Source: Natrinema sp. CBA1119 (GTDB taxonomy: Archaea; Halobacteriota; Halobacteria; Halobacteriales; Natrialbaceae). From it: 64,000 nt of DNA. Of this stretch, positions 51,210 through 60,814 are shown one piece after another; the first letter of the stretch is position 1, and every line of letters begins with the position of its first letter. The notes beneath the pieces were generated by a model, which saw only the letters and a program-made list of their open reading frames with translations, searched no databases and was not told the origin of the DNA. Where the stretch lies: contig NZ_PDBS01000001.1 of NCBI RefSeq assembly GCF_002572525.1, positions 2,356,001 through 2,420,000 of the forward strand, in the 5' to 3' direction. The position numbers were made by a program, and so were the translations under genes.

Positions 51210-51899
51210 ATGAGTGGATTCGAACGGGAGCGCGCGGTCGACCGTCTCGAGGGGCTGGTCGACGCCGTCGAGGACGAGCGGATGCCGGTGCCAGTTCGCG
51301 AGGTGTGGGCCCTCGGCGACGTGGCGCTCGGCCTCGATCCCGTCGAGCGACTGGACGTCTACGTGACGAAGGACATCCTCCTGCGCGACGACAGCGAGCC
51401 ATCAGCCTCGAGCGCGGACGGTGACGAATCGGATCCCGAGACTCAGTTTCGGAACTCCCACGGCATCGAGGGCGTCGGCAAGACCGTCCGTGCCGACTGG
51501 GCTCGCGAGTACCCCCAGCACCTGCGGGCAAACGCCAACGGTCACGCCGCCCCCGAGCAGTGTCTCGCGGCCCACCTCCTCGGGGACGACGAGCCGATCC
51601 ACCTCGAGGTCTGTAACTCGTCGTTCGAGGACAACGTGACCCAGCGGCTTCGCGGGGCGCAGTTGCGCGACGATTACACGCAGTTGCTCGATCCCCGCGG
51701 CGTCTGTCTCTGGGCCGACGGCACCAGAAGCGAGGAGGCGTTCCGGAAGCTCCGCGAGAGCGAGCTCGCCCTGCCGACGCTCTCCGCGGCGCTCGAGATG
51801 CTCGGGCTGGACGGTGACGAGTCCGAAGCGGCGGCCACAGAGCTCCATGCCTGGCGCGAGCGACAGGACGGCGTGACGGTGCGCGGCGACGTGGTCTGA
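51210..51899 (+). CDS. haloarchaeal nucleotidyltransferase-like family protein (I recall DUF7095)
   Basis: A 229-residue acidic protein. It begins RERAVDRLEGLVDAVEDERMPVPVREVWALGDVALGLDPVERLDVYVTKD, then NSHGIEGVGKTVRADWAREYP and CLAAHLLGDDEPIHLEVCNSSFEDNVTQRL. The GDVALG and LDVYVTKD segments recall nucleotidyltransferase folds, but no catalytic DxD pair is certain. A conserved haloarchaeal family with no known function. Convergent with the wHTH gene that follows. Confidence 0.77.
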   Translation: MSGFERERAVDRLEGLVDAVEDERMPVPVREVWALGDVALGLDPVERLDVYVTKDILLRDDSEPSASSADGDESDPETQFRNSHGIEGVGKTVRADWAREYPQHLRANANGHAAPEQCLAAHLLGDDEPIHLEVCNSSFEDNVTQRLRGAQLRDDYTQLLDPRGVCLWADGTRSEEAFRKLRESELALPTLSAALEMLGLDGDESEAAATELHAWRERQDGVTVRGDVV

Positions 51900-51917
51900 C
51901 GTCGTCGTCCCGATACC

Positions 51918-52277
51918 TTACGCGTCCTGTAAATCTGAGATCGTGTCACGGGCTCGCTCGAGGCGGTCCGCGATCGTCGCGCGATCGACGTGAACGACGT
52001 CATTTTGCCGATCGTACTCGATCAGTCCGGCGTTGGCCAGCTTCGGCAGATGGACGTGATGGAGTTCCAACGCGATGGTTTGCCGGTCGGCGTCCGCCGC
52101 GACCGGCTCTGGTGCTCGTTCGACGACGTAGTCGACGAGTTCCTCGGACGAAACGCGCTCCGTCTCCGTCCGCATCGCGTACCGACAGAGGGACCGACGG
52201 GAGGGATCACTCAACGCGGTAAAAGACGAATCGATCGGGGCGGGGTCCTCGCTCTCCGCTCCGTCTTGGTCAGTCAT
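51918..52277 (-). CDS. winged-helix domain protein (DUF7344-type)
   Basis: A 119-residue protein of the same family as that at 14607: FTALSDPSRRSLCRYAM then VDYVVERAPEPVAADADRQTIALELHHVHLPKLANAGLIEYDRQND. The HHVHLPKL and IEYD wing is diagnostic. A short disordered acidic start precedes it. The ATG at 52277 is preferred. It is divergent from a Bat-type regulator gene, and may control it. Confidence 0.8.
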   Translation of the reverse strand: MTDQDGAESEDPAPIDSSFTALSDPSRRSLCRYAMRTETERVSSEELVDYVVERAPEPVAADADRQTIALELHHVHLPKLANAGLIEYDRQNDVVHVDRATIADRLERARDTISDLQDA

Positions 52278-52411
52278 TACCTCCCAAGTAACGGTCCCAT
52301 CGGATAGGGGCGAGGCGTAAGTATTCACGGCATTTTTACGACGGTCACGATCGTTCGTCAGGATCCGGGCCGAAACTGAGAAGCGCTACTGACACGTATC
52401 AGTGATATCTC

Positions 52412-53083
52412 ATGGCGATGCTACTTGCGACGCTCGTGATCGACTACCCTATTCTCCGAGAGACGCTGTCGCGCGCTCCGAATACGAAAGTGACGTGGGA
52501 ACAGTCAGATATTACCAGAGACGAGACTCACCAGATGCTCGTCTGGGTCGACGGCGACGATGAGATGGCTGCGTTCGACGCGGGCCTCGAGGCCGATCCG
52601 ACCGTCAAACCCCCCTTGCAGGTGGTCGAGTTCGACGGTCGCCGGCTCTACCAACTCGAGTTGACGGACGACGGGGAGCAGGCGAGCGTCTATCCGACTG
52701 TGATCGAAGAAGCCAGTGTCTTACGGGAGGTGACCGCGACGCACGAGGGATGGCTCTTTCGCGCCGCGTTCCCCAGTGACGAGGCGCTCGAGCGGTTTCA
52801 CGCCTTCTTCGTTGATCGGGACATCGGTGTCGAACTTCAGCAGTTGCAAGACGGGAACGTGCTCACTGACGGCTCTCGCTTGCAGTACGGGGTCACGGAC
52901 CGGCAGCGTGAAGCGCTCGTCGCTGCCGTCGACGCCGGCTACCTCGACATCCCGCGGTCGTGTTCGCTCGCCGAGCTCGGCGAGCGACTCGACATCTCGC
53001 CGAACGCGACCTCGGAACGGTTCCGGCGCGGCGTCGAGACGCTCATCGAGCACACGGTGTACCCGGACGGCCGGTCGCCGTAA
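52412..53083 (+). CDS. Bat-type helix-turn-helix regulator
   Basis: A 223-residue regulator. Residues 1-155 are a PAS-like or GAF-like N-domain characteristic of bacterio-opsin activator (Bat) relatives, and residues 160-218 are HTH_10: VTDRQREALVAAVDAGYLDIPRSCSLAELGERLDISPNATSERFRRGVETLI. Targets are unknown. The start MAMLLATLVID is taken from the first ATG. It lies upstream of a convergent ACR3-like gene. Confidence 0.85.
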   Translation: MAMLLATLVIDYPILRETLSRAPNTKVTWEQSDITRDETHQMLVWVDGDDEMAAFDAGLEADPTVKPPLQVVEFDGRRLYQLELTDDGEQASVYPTVIEEASVLREVTATHEGWLFRAAFPSDEALERFHAFFVDRDIGVELQQLQDGNVLTDGSRLQYGVTDRQREALVAAVDAGYLDIPRSCSLAELGERLDISPNATSERFRRGVETLIEHTVYPDGRSP

Positions 53084-53091
53084 CGCGCGAG

Positions 53092-54093
53092 TCACTCGTC
53101 CGGTGCGATAGCAGGGGCCGATTTCGGTCCCGGGGGTTCCGGGACGAGCCACGCCGGCACCGCTCGAGTGAGGACGACCATGCCCGTCAGTTCCACGAGC
53201 GTCTGCGTGACGACGACCGCCGGTGCCAGCTCGTAGCCCGCCGGGAGCGCGAGCGCCAGCGGTAACACGACCAGCGAGTTCCGCGTCACGGCGGTGAAGA
53301 CGAGCGCGCGGCTTTCACCGGTTTCCAGTCGGAGCACGCCGGCCGCGACTCGGCCGACGATCGGCATGACGACGAGGAACGCGACGTAGACCGGGACGAC
53401 CGCCGCGATCCGCCCGATCGAATCCTGCACGCGGGGGAGCTGTGAGGCGATCACGACCAGCAGGGTCGCGCCCATCATCGGGACGGGAAGCCACCCCATC
53501 GCCGACTGCCATCCGCGAGCGATCTCCGAGCGCGTCGCACCCAGTTCGGTGAGCCACGCGAGCGTCAGCGGCAGGGCGATGAGAAAGAGGAACGCCTCGA
53601 GGAACGGTTCGGGATCGACGACCGTCGCGATCCGACTCCCCATGAACAGCCAGAGGTAGAGCGGCAGGAGGAGCAACTGCAGGAGCAAGAGCGCCGGCGT
53701 CGCGGCGGTGATCTGCTCGGCGTCGCCGTCGGCGAGCTCCGTAAACGGGATCACGTAGTCGATACAGGGCGTCAGCAACACCATGAACGCGCCGACGAGG
53801 ACGACCGGGTCACGCGGGAGAAACCGGGTGAGCCCGTAGACGACGACCGGGACGACGAGGAAGTTCAGTCCGAGCGCCCCCGCCATGAACCGACCGTTGG
53901 TGAACGCATCGCGAAACCGGCCGAACGGGATCTCGAGGAAGGTCGCGTACAGCAACACCGCCAGAACGGGGGTGATGAGTCGCTCGAAGAGCGGCGCAGC
54001 CGACGGCTGCCCCACACCGATCCCGACGGCGAGTGCGACCGCGACCGCGTAGACGAGGAGCTGGTGGCGCTGCAACCACTCGGTGGAACGCAT
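53092..54093 (-). CDS. bile acid/arsenite transporter family (ACR3-like) protein
   Basis: A 333-residue protein with ten predicted helices and the conserved LTPCIDYVIPF segment (Cys in a TPC motif) around residue 110 characteristic of ACR3/BASS-family transporters. The first half has GVGQPSAAPLF and the second VTRNSLVVLPLALALP. An arsenite exporter role is the family annotation, but no arsR or arsC gene is near, so substrate is uncertain. Two in-frame ATGs (54093, 54096) begin it. Confidence 0.8.
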   Translation of the reverse strand: MRSTEWLQRHQLLVYAVAVALAVGIGVGQPSAAPLFERLITPVLAVLLYATFLEIPFGRFRDAFTNGRFMAGALGLNFLVVPVVVYGLTRFLPRDPVVLVGAFMVLLTPCIDYVIPFTELADGDAEQITAATPALLLLQLLLLPLYLWLFMGSRIATVVDPEPFLEAFLFLIALPLTLAWLTELGATRSEIARGWQSAMGWLPVPMMGATLLVVIASQLPRVQDSIGRIAAVVPVYVAFLVVMPIVGRVAAGVLRLETGESRALVFTAVTRNSLVVLPLALALPAGYELAPAVVVTQTLVELTGMVVLTRAVPAWLVPEPPGPKSAPAIAPDE

Positions 54094-54234
54094 CATCCGA
54101 CCGTTGGTGGACGGCTCGTAATAGCGCATCGGAGAAGTCAGCTGACTCGGCCGAGGCGCGGTGCGGTCGTATCGACCGAGCGAATCGGACTGCCGGGACG
54201 TGAATCAGAACCGCGGCCGTCGGCTCCGCGAGTC

Positions 54235-55023
54235 TCACGGAATGTCGCTCCGGCTGAACCAGAGTTGGGCCGCGATCAGGAGGCCGAGAGTCATGGCGAC
54301 GAGAACCCCCGCACCGGCGAGGTCGTAGGTCCCCTCGAGCAGGATCGCGTTCGGATCGTAGTAGCGCATGGGTGCGATTGCCCCGACGGCTTCGGCGTCA
54401 GTCCCGGACAACAGCGACTCCGACAGAAACAGCGCGAAGGTAACGCCGAGGGCCACTCGCTGGGCGATCGCGGCCCGGTCGAAGACGACCGACGCGAGCA
54501 GGCCGATCCCGGCGCAGGCGAACAGATAGGGGATCGAAAGCAGGTGGACCGCGAGCACGTCCGCGACGGCGAGGGGGTGGTCGATCAGTCGCGCGCCGAC
54601 GTAGACGACGATCGGTGGCAGCACGTTCGCGCCGACGATCGGAACGGCCATCGCGGCGAAGCGCTCGGCGACCACTCGAGATCGAGAGATCGGCATCGAC
54701 AACAGGACGTCCATGCGACCGCGATCGACGTCGTCGGCGATCGCCCCCGCCGTGGCGTAGGCCAGATAGAGGCCGAGCAGGATGATCCACCCGAACGTGT
54801 AGAGTTCGAACGAGAGGAAGCCGCCCAGACTCGCCATCGTCTGGACGCCCATCACTTGCAGGATCGGCTCCGGATAGGCGGCCAGCAGCTGATCGAGATC
54901 GACCTCGGCCTCGAAGGACGGGTACACCCAGATGACCATCGCGGCGAGCAGGGACAACCCGATCGAGAGATAGATTCCCCCGCGAACCCGATGACGACCG
55001 TCGTATCGCGTCAGTTCAAACAT
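54235..55023 (-). CDS. ABC-2 type transporter permease
   Basis: A 262-residue protein with six predicted helices: SIGLSLLAAMVIWVYP, GGFLSFELYTFGWIILLGLYLAYATAGAIADDVDRGRMDVLLSMPISRSRV, two more central pairs and AGVLVAMTLGLLIAAQLWF. The DVDRGRMDVLLSMPISRSR loop is the cytoplasmic coupling helix of ABC-2 permeases. It is coupled to the ATPase gene upstream with an 8-nt overlap. Confidence 0.87.
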   Translation of the reverse strand: MFELTRYDGRHRVRGGIYLSIGLSLLAAMVIWVYPSFEAEVDLDQLLAAYPEPILQVMGVQTMASLGGFLSFELYTFGWIILLGLYLAYATAGAIADDVDRGRMDVLLSMPISRSRVVAERFAAMAVPIVGANVLPPIVVYVGARLIDHPLAVADVLAVHLLSIPYLFACAGIGLLASVVFDRAAIAQRVALGVTFALFLSESLLSGTDAEAVGAIAPMRYYDPNAILLEGTYDLAGAGVLVAMTLGLLIAAQLWFSRSDIP

Positions 55024-56026
55024 CGCCGTCACCCCCGACACCGTCGTCCGCCGCGCCGGTACCGGCGGGGACTCGATCGCCAGCAGCTGAGCCGGCGTCC
55101 GTCCCCTCGTCGCCGTAAAACCGCATGAAAACCTCCTCGAGGGGCGCTTCCTCGATCGTGCAATCGAGCAGTCGGTACTCCCGAAGTCGCTCGAGCAGGG
55201 TGTTGATATCGCCGGTGAACGTGAACGCGTATTCGGTCCCGTCGCTCGATCCGGCGCTCGTTCCGGCGCTCGACCCGGCACCGCGCTCGGATTCGAGACC
55301 GTGGACGCCGTCGATCTCGAGGGCGCGACTCGGGATCGACTCCGCGGCGTGCAGGCGGACGAACTTGCCGCTCCTGTCGAGGAGCGATTCCACCGGTTCG
55401 ACGGTCACGAGCCGCCCGTTCCGAATGACGCCGACGCGGTCGCACAGCTTTCGCACCTCGCTCAGGATGTGCGAGGAGAAAAACACCGTGAGCCCGCGCT
55501 CTCGTTCAGCGCGGAGGAACTTCGCAAACCGCTGTTGTAACAGGGGATCTAACCCGCTCGTCGGCTCGTCCAGGATCACCAGCTCGGGATCGTGCATGAA
55601 CGTCGTCACGAGCCCCAGTTTCTGGACGTTCCCCCGGGAGTACTCCCGCACCGGCCGATCGAGCGGCGGGTCGAACAGCTCGAGCAGTTCCCCGCTGCGC
55701 TCGTCGCCCTTGATCGACGCGTGCAGCTCGAGGATCTCGCGCCCGGTCGCCGTCTCGTCGAACGCCGGGCTGTCGGGAAGGTAGCCGAGTCGCCGCTTGG
55801 CCTCGAGGAGGTCCCCCTCGTCGGTGATGTCGCGACCCAGCAGCCGCGCCGAGCCGGCGGTCGGCGAAATGAACCCCAGCAGGGTCCGGATCGTCGTCGT
55901 CTTCCCCGCACCGTTCGGGCCGAGGTAGCCGAAGATCTCCCCCCGCTCGACGTCGAACGTCACATCGTCGTTGGCGAGCACCTCCCCGTAGTCCTTCGTG
56001 AGTCCCTCGAGTTCGATTGCGGCCAT
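55016..56026 (-). CDS. ABC transporter ATPase (ABC-2 type exporter)
   Basis: A 336-residue ATPase. Walker A GPNGAGKTTTIR, an ABC signature YSRGNVQKLGLVT (SRG form rather than SGG), Walker B LVILDEPTSGLDP and H-loop SSHIL are visible. Residues 235-300 include a Ser/Gly-rich repeat (GAGSSAGTSAGSS). It is the ATPase of the same operon as the permease above and probably exports a drug, lipid or peptide; cargo unknown. Confidence 0.93.
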   Translation of the reverse strand: MAAIELEGLTKDYGEVLANDDVTFDVERGEIFGYLGPNGAGKTTTIRTLLGFISPTAGSARLLGRDITDEGDLLEAKRRLGYLPDSPAFDETATGREILELHASIKGDERSGELLELFDPPLDRPVREYSRGNVQKLGLVTTFMHDPELVILDEPTSGLDPLLQQRFAKFLRAERERGLTVFFSSHILSEVRKLCDRVGVIRNGRLVTVEPVESLLDRSGKFVRLHAAESIPSRALEIDGVHGLESERGAGSSAGTSAGSSDGTEYAFTFTGDINTLLERLREYRLLDCTIEEAPLEEVFMRFYGDEGTDAGSAAGDRVPAGTGAADDGVGGDGDV

Positions 56027-56111
56027 ACCGTCTCGGTTCGAGAGCCGTTCGTATGTATCTACAGGCCGGTCGCGCGTCTCGGATGAGACGACTCGAGCGA
56101 TATCAACCGGT

Positions 56112-57206
56112 TCAGAACTCGGTGCAGACCGGGATCCCCATCGTCTCGTACTCGCCGAGTCGGTCCATGACGTCGGGAACGTCCTCGAGCGCGCAGGTCT
56201 CCGTGACGATCTTCCCCGGATCGATCTTCCCGCCGTCCATCATCCGGAAGATGTCGTCGTACTCGTTGGGCGGCATCCCGTAGGAGCCGTAGAACTCGCG
56301 CTCGTCGGTGACCATCGTATCGACCGGGACGGAAACGTCACCGCCCTCCTCGGACGTTGTCATCCCGATCTGGAGGTGCTGGCCGCCCTTGCAGAGCGAG
56401 TCGATCGAGTTCCGGACCGTCTCCGCGATCCCGAGCGCGTCGATCGAGACGTCCACGCCGCGGCTCATCTCGGTGAGTGACTTGACGGTCTGGGGAACGT
56501 CGTCGACGCGCTCGGAGTCGACCGTCTCGATCGCACCGAGCTCTCGAGCTAACTCGAGCTTTTCTGGGACGACGTCGATCGCGATGACGTTCGCGCCCAG
56601 CGCGCTGGCGATGTGAACCGCGGAGAGGCCGACGCCGCCGCAGCCGTGGACCGCGACCCAGTTGCCGGGGGTGACGTCCACGCGGTGGACGATTCCGTGG
56701 AACGCGGTCGCGAACCGACAGCCCAGCCCCGCGACCTCGGCGGGATCGACCGATTCGGGGACCGTCACGAGGTTCTGATCGGCGTTCCGGACGGGGTACT
56801 CCTCGGCGAACGCACCCTGCTGGAAGGGGACGAAGCCCATCGGCACCGATTTCTCGCAGATGTTCGCTCGACCCTCCCGACAGTACGGACAGGTCCCGTC
56901 ACTCAGGTTGAACGGGTTCGTGACGAGGTCGCCCTCGCTAAAGCGCTCGACGCCGTCGCCGACCTCGACGACCCGGCCGACGGGCTCGTGTCCGAAGATC
57001 AGCCCTGGCGTGGGCATCAACCCGATCCAGTCCCAGTCGCCCTGCCAGGCGTGCCAGTCGCTCCGACAGATGCCGCAAGCTTCGGTTTCGACGACGACGC
57101 CGTTTTCCTCGCACTCCGGTCGATCGACGTCCCGAATCTCGAGGGGCTCGTTCGCACCCTGGAAGACTACTGCTTTCACGGCTACTCGAACGACGGCCTC
57201 TGCCAT
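56112..57206 (-). CDS. adh: zinc-dependent alcohol dehydrogenase
   Basis: A 364-residue MDR enzyme. Catalytic zinc ligands are seen in CGICRSDW, GHEPVGRV and the later Cys; the structural lobe is CPYCREGRANIC preceded by SDGT, so the first of the four structural-zinc Cys positions is Asp. GCGGVGLSAVHIASALG is the NAD(P) fold. Family members oxidise alcohols; the substrate is unknown. It is the first of an opposite-facing pair with the downstream ALDH on the same strand. A near-perfect palindrome lies 4 nt upstream of its ATG. Confidence 0.9.
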   Translation of the reverse strand: MAEAVVRVAVKAVVFQGANEPLEIRDVDRPECEENGVVVETEACGICRSDWHAWQGDWDWIGLMPTPGLIFGHEPVGRVVEVGDGVERFSEGDLVTNPFNLSDGTCPYCREGRANICEKSVPMGFVPFQQGAFAEEYPVRNADQNLVTVPESVDPAEVAGLGCRFATAFHGIVHRVDVTPGNWVAVHGCGGVGLSAVHIASALGANVIAIDVVPEKLELARELGAIETVDSERVDDVPQTVKSLTEMSRGVDVSIDALGIAETVRNSIDSLCKGGQHLQIGMTTSEEGGDVSVPVDTMVTDEREFYGSYGMPPNEYDDIFRMMDGGKIDPGKIVTETCALEDVPDVMDRLGEYETMGIPVCTEF

Positions 57207-57209
57207 AAA

Positions 57210-57229
57210 TATAATGATTAATAATTATA
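57210..57229 (-). promoter_or_regulatory. 20-bp imperfect palindrome over the adh promoter
   Basis: TATAATGATTAATAATTATA at 57210-57229 is palindromic apart from two mismatches, around the centre ATTAAT. It lies 4 to 23 nt before the adh ATG, overlapping the position of a TATA box for a leaderless transcript. It may be an operator. Confidence 0.6.
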
Positions 57230-57360
57230 TACTCTGCGAAGGCTGTCGCTGAGAGGGAGTCCGATCGCCGTTTCGGAGGCAATCCGGAGCGGATTCCGGT
57301 CGACCCTGACCGCATCGAAACCGAGTCTCGCCGGAACCGAGTTCCGCCGAAACCGGGCGT

Positions 57361-58917
57361 TCAGCCCATCTTCGGAACGCCGCCGAGGTTCACTTTGACC
57401 GTCTTCACCTGTGAGTAGTCCTCGAGCGCCTCCTCGGCGAGCTCTCGGCCCGTGCCGCTCTCCTTGTAGCCGCCGTGGGGTGCCGGATCGAAGAGGTCAT
57501 TGTAGGTGTTGATCCAGACCGTCCCGGCTTCGAGTTCGGCCGCGAACTCGTGAGCCGTGCTCAGATCCGCCGTCCAGACACCCGCGGCGAGCCCGTACGA
57601 CGTGTCGTTGGCTCGCCGGAGAACCTCGTCGCGGTCGCTCCACTCGAAGACGGAGAGGACGGGACCGAACACTTCCTCGCAGCCGACGCGGTCGTCGTCG
57701 CCCACGTCGGTGAGCACCGTCGGCTGGACGAACGGAGCCCCCTCGAGGTCGTCGTCGACCGCGGCGTTTTCGCCACCGATGTGCAGCGTCGCGCCCTCGG
57801 CGACGGCGTCGTCGACGTACTCGCGAACCGACGACTGGTGGGTGTGATCGATCATCGGCCCGACGTCGGTCGTCGGCGCGAGGGGGTCGCCGACGCCGAG
57901 GTTGTCGACGGTGCTCTCGAGCAGGTCCAGGAACTCCTCGCGGATCTCCGTGTGCAGGTACAGCCGTGACCCCGCGGTACACTGCTGTCCCGAGTTGAAG
58001 AAGATGCTCACGATCGTCCCCAGGATCGCTTGCTCGAGGTCGGCGTCCGGAAAGACGATGTTCGGACTCTTCCCGCCGAGTTCGAGCGACGTCGGCGTGA
58101 TCGTCTGCGCGGCGCTCTCGAGGGTGGCGACGCCCGAGGCGTGCGAGCCGGTCAGGCTCAGTTTGTCGATATCGTCGTGCGCGGTCATCGCCGCGCCGAC
58201 GTCCTCGCCGAGGCCGGTGACGACGTTGACCGTTCCCGGCGGGAGGACGCGATCGCAGACCCGCGCGACCTCGAGCGACGAGAGCGTAGCCCGCTCGGAC
58301 GGTTTGAGGACGACCGCGTTGCCGGTCGCCAGCGCCGGGCCGAGCTTCCACGCGACGAACATCGCGGGGAAGTTCCACGCGGAAATCGCGCCGACGACGC
58401 CGTACGGTTCCCGGCGCGTGAAGACGTGTTTCTCGTCGCCCGTCGGCACGACCCGGCCCTCGTCGGTCGACCGCGCGAGCGCCGCGAAGTGGCGGAACTG
58501 CTCGATCAACACCTCGCAGTCGACGAACAGCGCGTGGAGGTTCGGCTTCCCCGCCTCGAGACTGTCGAGTTTCGCGATCTCCGTCTTGCGATCCTCGAGT
58601 CGGTCGGCGATCTCCGCGAGGCGGTCGGCGCGCTGTCTGGGGGAGAGCTGGCCCCAGCTTCCCTCGAACGCTGCCCGCGCGGCCTCGACGGCCCGATCGA
58701 CATCCGCTGGGGAGCCGACCTGGACCGTCGCGAGCGGCTCTCCCGTGGTCGCGTCGATCGCCCGTCCCTCCTCGCCGTCGGCGGCATCGACCCATTTGCC
58801 GTCGATCAGGTGGCCGTACCGATCGCGCGAGAGGACCGTCTCCGCCGCCGAACGGTGGCGCTCGAGGACGGCGTCACCGACATCGTACCGCTCCCGATCG
58901 TAGTATTCCGTCTGCAT
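57361..58917 (-). CDS. aldehyde dehydrogenase
   Basis: A 518-residue NAD(P)-dependent aldehyde dehydrogenase. The catalytic Cys is in GQQCTAGS near residue 318, the general-base Glu in LELGGKSPN near residue 280, and the N-terminal motif SLEAGKP, NFPAMF and the PSERA loop are typical. A 155-bp gap separates it from the adh gene downstream of it in coordinates, on the same strand, so it may oxidise that enzyme's aldehyde product. A long, unusual N-terminal segment (DRERYDVGDAVLERH) is extra to most family members. Confidence 0.93.
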   Translation of the reverse strand: MQTEYYDRERYDVGDAVLERHRSAAETVLSRDRYGHLIDGKWVDAADGEEGRAIDATTGEPLATVQVGSPADVDRAVEAARAAFEGSWGQLSPRQRADRLAEIADRLEDRKTEIAKLDSLEAGKPNLHALFVDCEVLIEQFRHFAALARSTDEGRVVPTGDEKHVFTRREPYGVVGAISAWNFPAMFVAWKLGPALATGNAVVLKPSERATLSSLEVARVCDRVLPPGTVNVVTGLGEDVGAAMTAHDDIDKLSLTGSHASGVATLESAAQTITPTSLELGGKSPNIVFPDADLEQAILGTIVSIFFNSGQQCTAGSRLYLHTEIREEFLDLLESTVDNLGVGDPLAPTTDVGPMIDHTHQSSVREYVDDAVAEGATLHIGGENAAVDDDLEGAPFVQPTVLTDVGDDDRVGCEEVFGPVLSVFEWSDRDEVLRRANDTSYGLAAGVWTADLSTAHEFAAELEAGTVWINTYNDLFDPAPHGGYKESGTGRELAEEALEDYSQVKTVKVNLGGVPKMG

Positions 58918-59202
58918 CGCCGATCATCGCCCCTCCGTCGCGGGCCGATCGCATCGCGCTATCGTCTCGAGCGAGCGATCGCCCCGTCCCGGTCGCCCCG
59001 TCGCCTGTGAGGAAACACCACGCATGATCTCTACCGGAGCGTCGCGACCGAGACGCCTCAGCGTGACCCCTCGGAAACGCGGTCTTCTTTAAAGGTCGCC
59101 GGTCACCGGTAACCTCGAGCGAAGACGCGGACCGATCGATATCGCGGCGGCCGATCGAAACCAAAGTTGGTATGTCCGCCTCGCCTCCACACCCTAGATA
59201 AG

Positions 59203-59988
59203 ATGGTACAGACGAGCGTTATCGGTTGTGGCAACATGGGGAGCGCCCTGATCAAGGGGCTCTGGCGGGCCGGGAACCACACGGTGACAGCGTGCGATCT
59301 CGATCCCGAGGCACTCGAGTCGGTCGCCGACTACGTCGATCGAACGACCTCGGACGTTTCGGAGGCGGCCGAGGCCGACGTCGTGATCGTCGCGGTCAAA
59401 CCGGATATCGTCGGCGCGGTTCTCGAAGAGCTGGATCTCTCGCCCGAGCAGACGCTGCTCTCGATCGCCGCGGGCGTCTCCACCGACTACGTCGAAGCGC
59501 GGACCGACGCGAACGTCGTTCGGATCATGCCGAATCTCGCGGCCGAGACGGGGGACATGGCCGCCGCCGTGACCGCCGAGGGCGTCACCGACGAGGTGCG
59601 AGAACTGCTCGACGACGTCGGTGAGTTCGCCGAAATCGACGAGGCGAAGATGGACATCGCGACCGCCGTCAACGGGAGCGGCCCGGCCTTCGTCTTCTAT
59701 CTCATCCAGGCGATGGCGGACGCGGGCGTCGAGGGCGGCCTCGAGCCCGACGACGCCGAGACGCTGGCCGCCCAGACGTTCAAGGGGGCCGCCGAGACCG
59801 TCCTCCGGGCCGACCGGAGCGTCGAGGAACTGATCGACGCCGTCTGTTCGCCCAACGGGACGACCATCGAGGGGATGGAAGTCCTCTGGGACAGCGACGC
59901 CGACGCCGACGTCGCCGCGGCGGTGACGGCGGCCGAAGAGCGCTCGGCTGAACTCGCGGCCGAATTCGACAGTGAGGACGATGCGTAA
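59203..59988 (+). CDS. proC: pyrroline-5-carboxylate reductase
   Basis: A 261-residue ProC: N-terminal NAD(P) motif [25 protein letters not shown], and the C-terminal [46 protein letters not shown]. It catalyses the final step of proline synthesis. The ATG at 59203 is preferred over one 36 nt upstream. It starts the proC-proB-proA operon; its stop overlaps the proB start. Confidence 0.95.
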   Translation: MVQTSVIGCGNMGSALIKGLWRAGNHTVTACDLDPEALESVADYVDRTTSDVSEAAEADVVIVAVKPDIVGAVLEELDLSPEQTLLSIAAGVSTDYVEARTDANVVRIMPNLAAETGDMAAAVTAEGVTDEVRELLDDVGEFAEIDEAKMDIATAVNGSGPAFVFYLIQAMADAGVEGGLEPDDAETLAAQTFKGAAETVLRADRSVEELIDAVCSPNGTTIEGMEVLWDSDADADVAAAVTAAEERSAELAAEFDSEDDA

Positions 59989-60814
59989 GGGACTCGAGGA
60001 GTCGGCCGTCGACGAGGCGCGACGGCTGGCGGCCGATGCGGACCGCGTGATCGTCAAGGCGGGGACGAACTCCCTGACCGACGCGGATTCCAATCTCGAC
60101 GACGAGAAACTCGACAAGCTCGTCGACGACCTCGAGGACCTCCTCTCTCGCGACAAGGAGGTCATCCTCGTCTCGTCGGGTGCGATCGGGGCCGGTACGG
60201 GCCGGGTCGGGGCGTCGACCGGCACCGTCGAGGAGTCCCAGGCGCTGTCGACCGTCGGGCAGAGCCACCTCATGCACCGATACACCGAGAGCTTTGCGCG
60301 CTACGACCGGAAGGTCGCCCAGCTACTGCTGACCCAACACGACCTCGAGAACCCCGAGCGATTCACGAACCTCCGGAACACGATCGAGACGCTGCTCGAG
60401 TGGGGCGTCGTTCCGATCATCAACGAGAACGACGCGGTCGCGACCGAGGAGATCCGGATCGGCGACAACGACATGCTCTCGGCGGCGACGACGATCGGGA
60501 TCGACGCAGACCTCCTGGTCACGCTGACCGACGTCGGCGGCGTCTACACCGGCAACCCGAAGCACGACTCCGACGCCGAACGCATCGAAGCGGTCGGCAC
60601 CAACTACGACACGGTCCAGGAGATTATCTCCGAGAGCACGTCCGACGGGTTCGGCGGCATCCAGACGAAAGTCGAGGGCGCGCGCGACGTCAGCGAGCAC
60701 GGAATTCCGGCCGTCATCGCGAAGTCAACCGAGCCCGACGTCCTCGCGAAGATCGCTACTGCCAAGCCCGTGGGGACCCTATTCCTTCCCATCAACGGTG
60801 TGCGCGATGACTGA
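59981..60814 (+). CDS. proB: glutamate 5-kinase
   Basis: A 277-residue amino acid kinase: [12 protein letters not shown] (Lys), [14 protein letters not shown] and the C-terminal [23 protein letters not shown] segment. It phosphorylates glutamate. It lacks the C-terminal PUA domain of bacterial ProB, so feedback control by proline may differ. The ATG at 59981 overlaps the proC stop by 8 nt, and the stop overlaps the proA start. Confidence 0.94.
   Translation: MRKGLEESAVDEARRLAADADRVIVKAGTNSLTDADSNLDDEKLDKLVDDLEDLLSRDKEVILVSSGAIGAGTGRVGASTGTVEESQALSTVGQSHLMHRYTESFARYDRKVAQLLLTQHDLENPERFTNLRNTIETLLEWGVVPIINENDAVATEEIRIGDNDMLSAATTIGIDADLLVTLTDVGGVYTGNPKHDSDAERIEAVGTNYDTVQEIISESTSDGFGGIQTKVEGARDVSEHGIPAVIAKSTEPDVLAKIATAKPVGTLFLPINGVRDD

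Noticed and set aside
53092-54093. Firm arsenite resistance call
   Set aside because: The TPCIDYV motif fits ACR3/BASS, but there is no ars context, so the substrate is left open.
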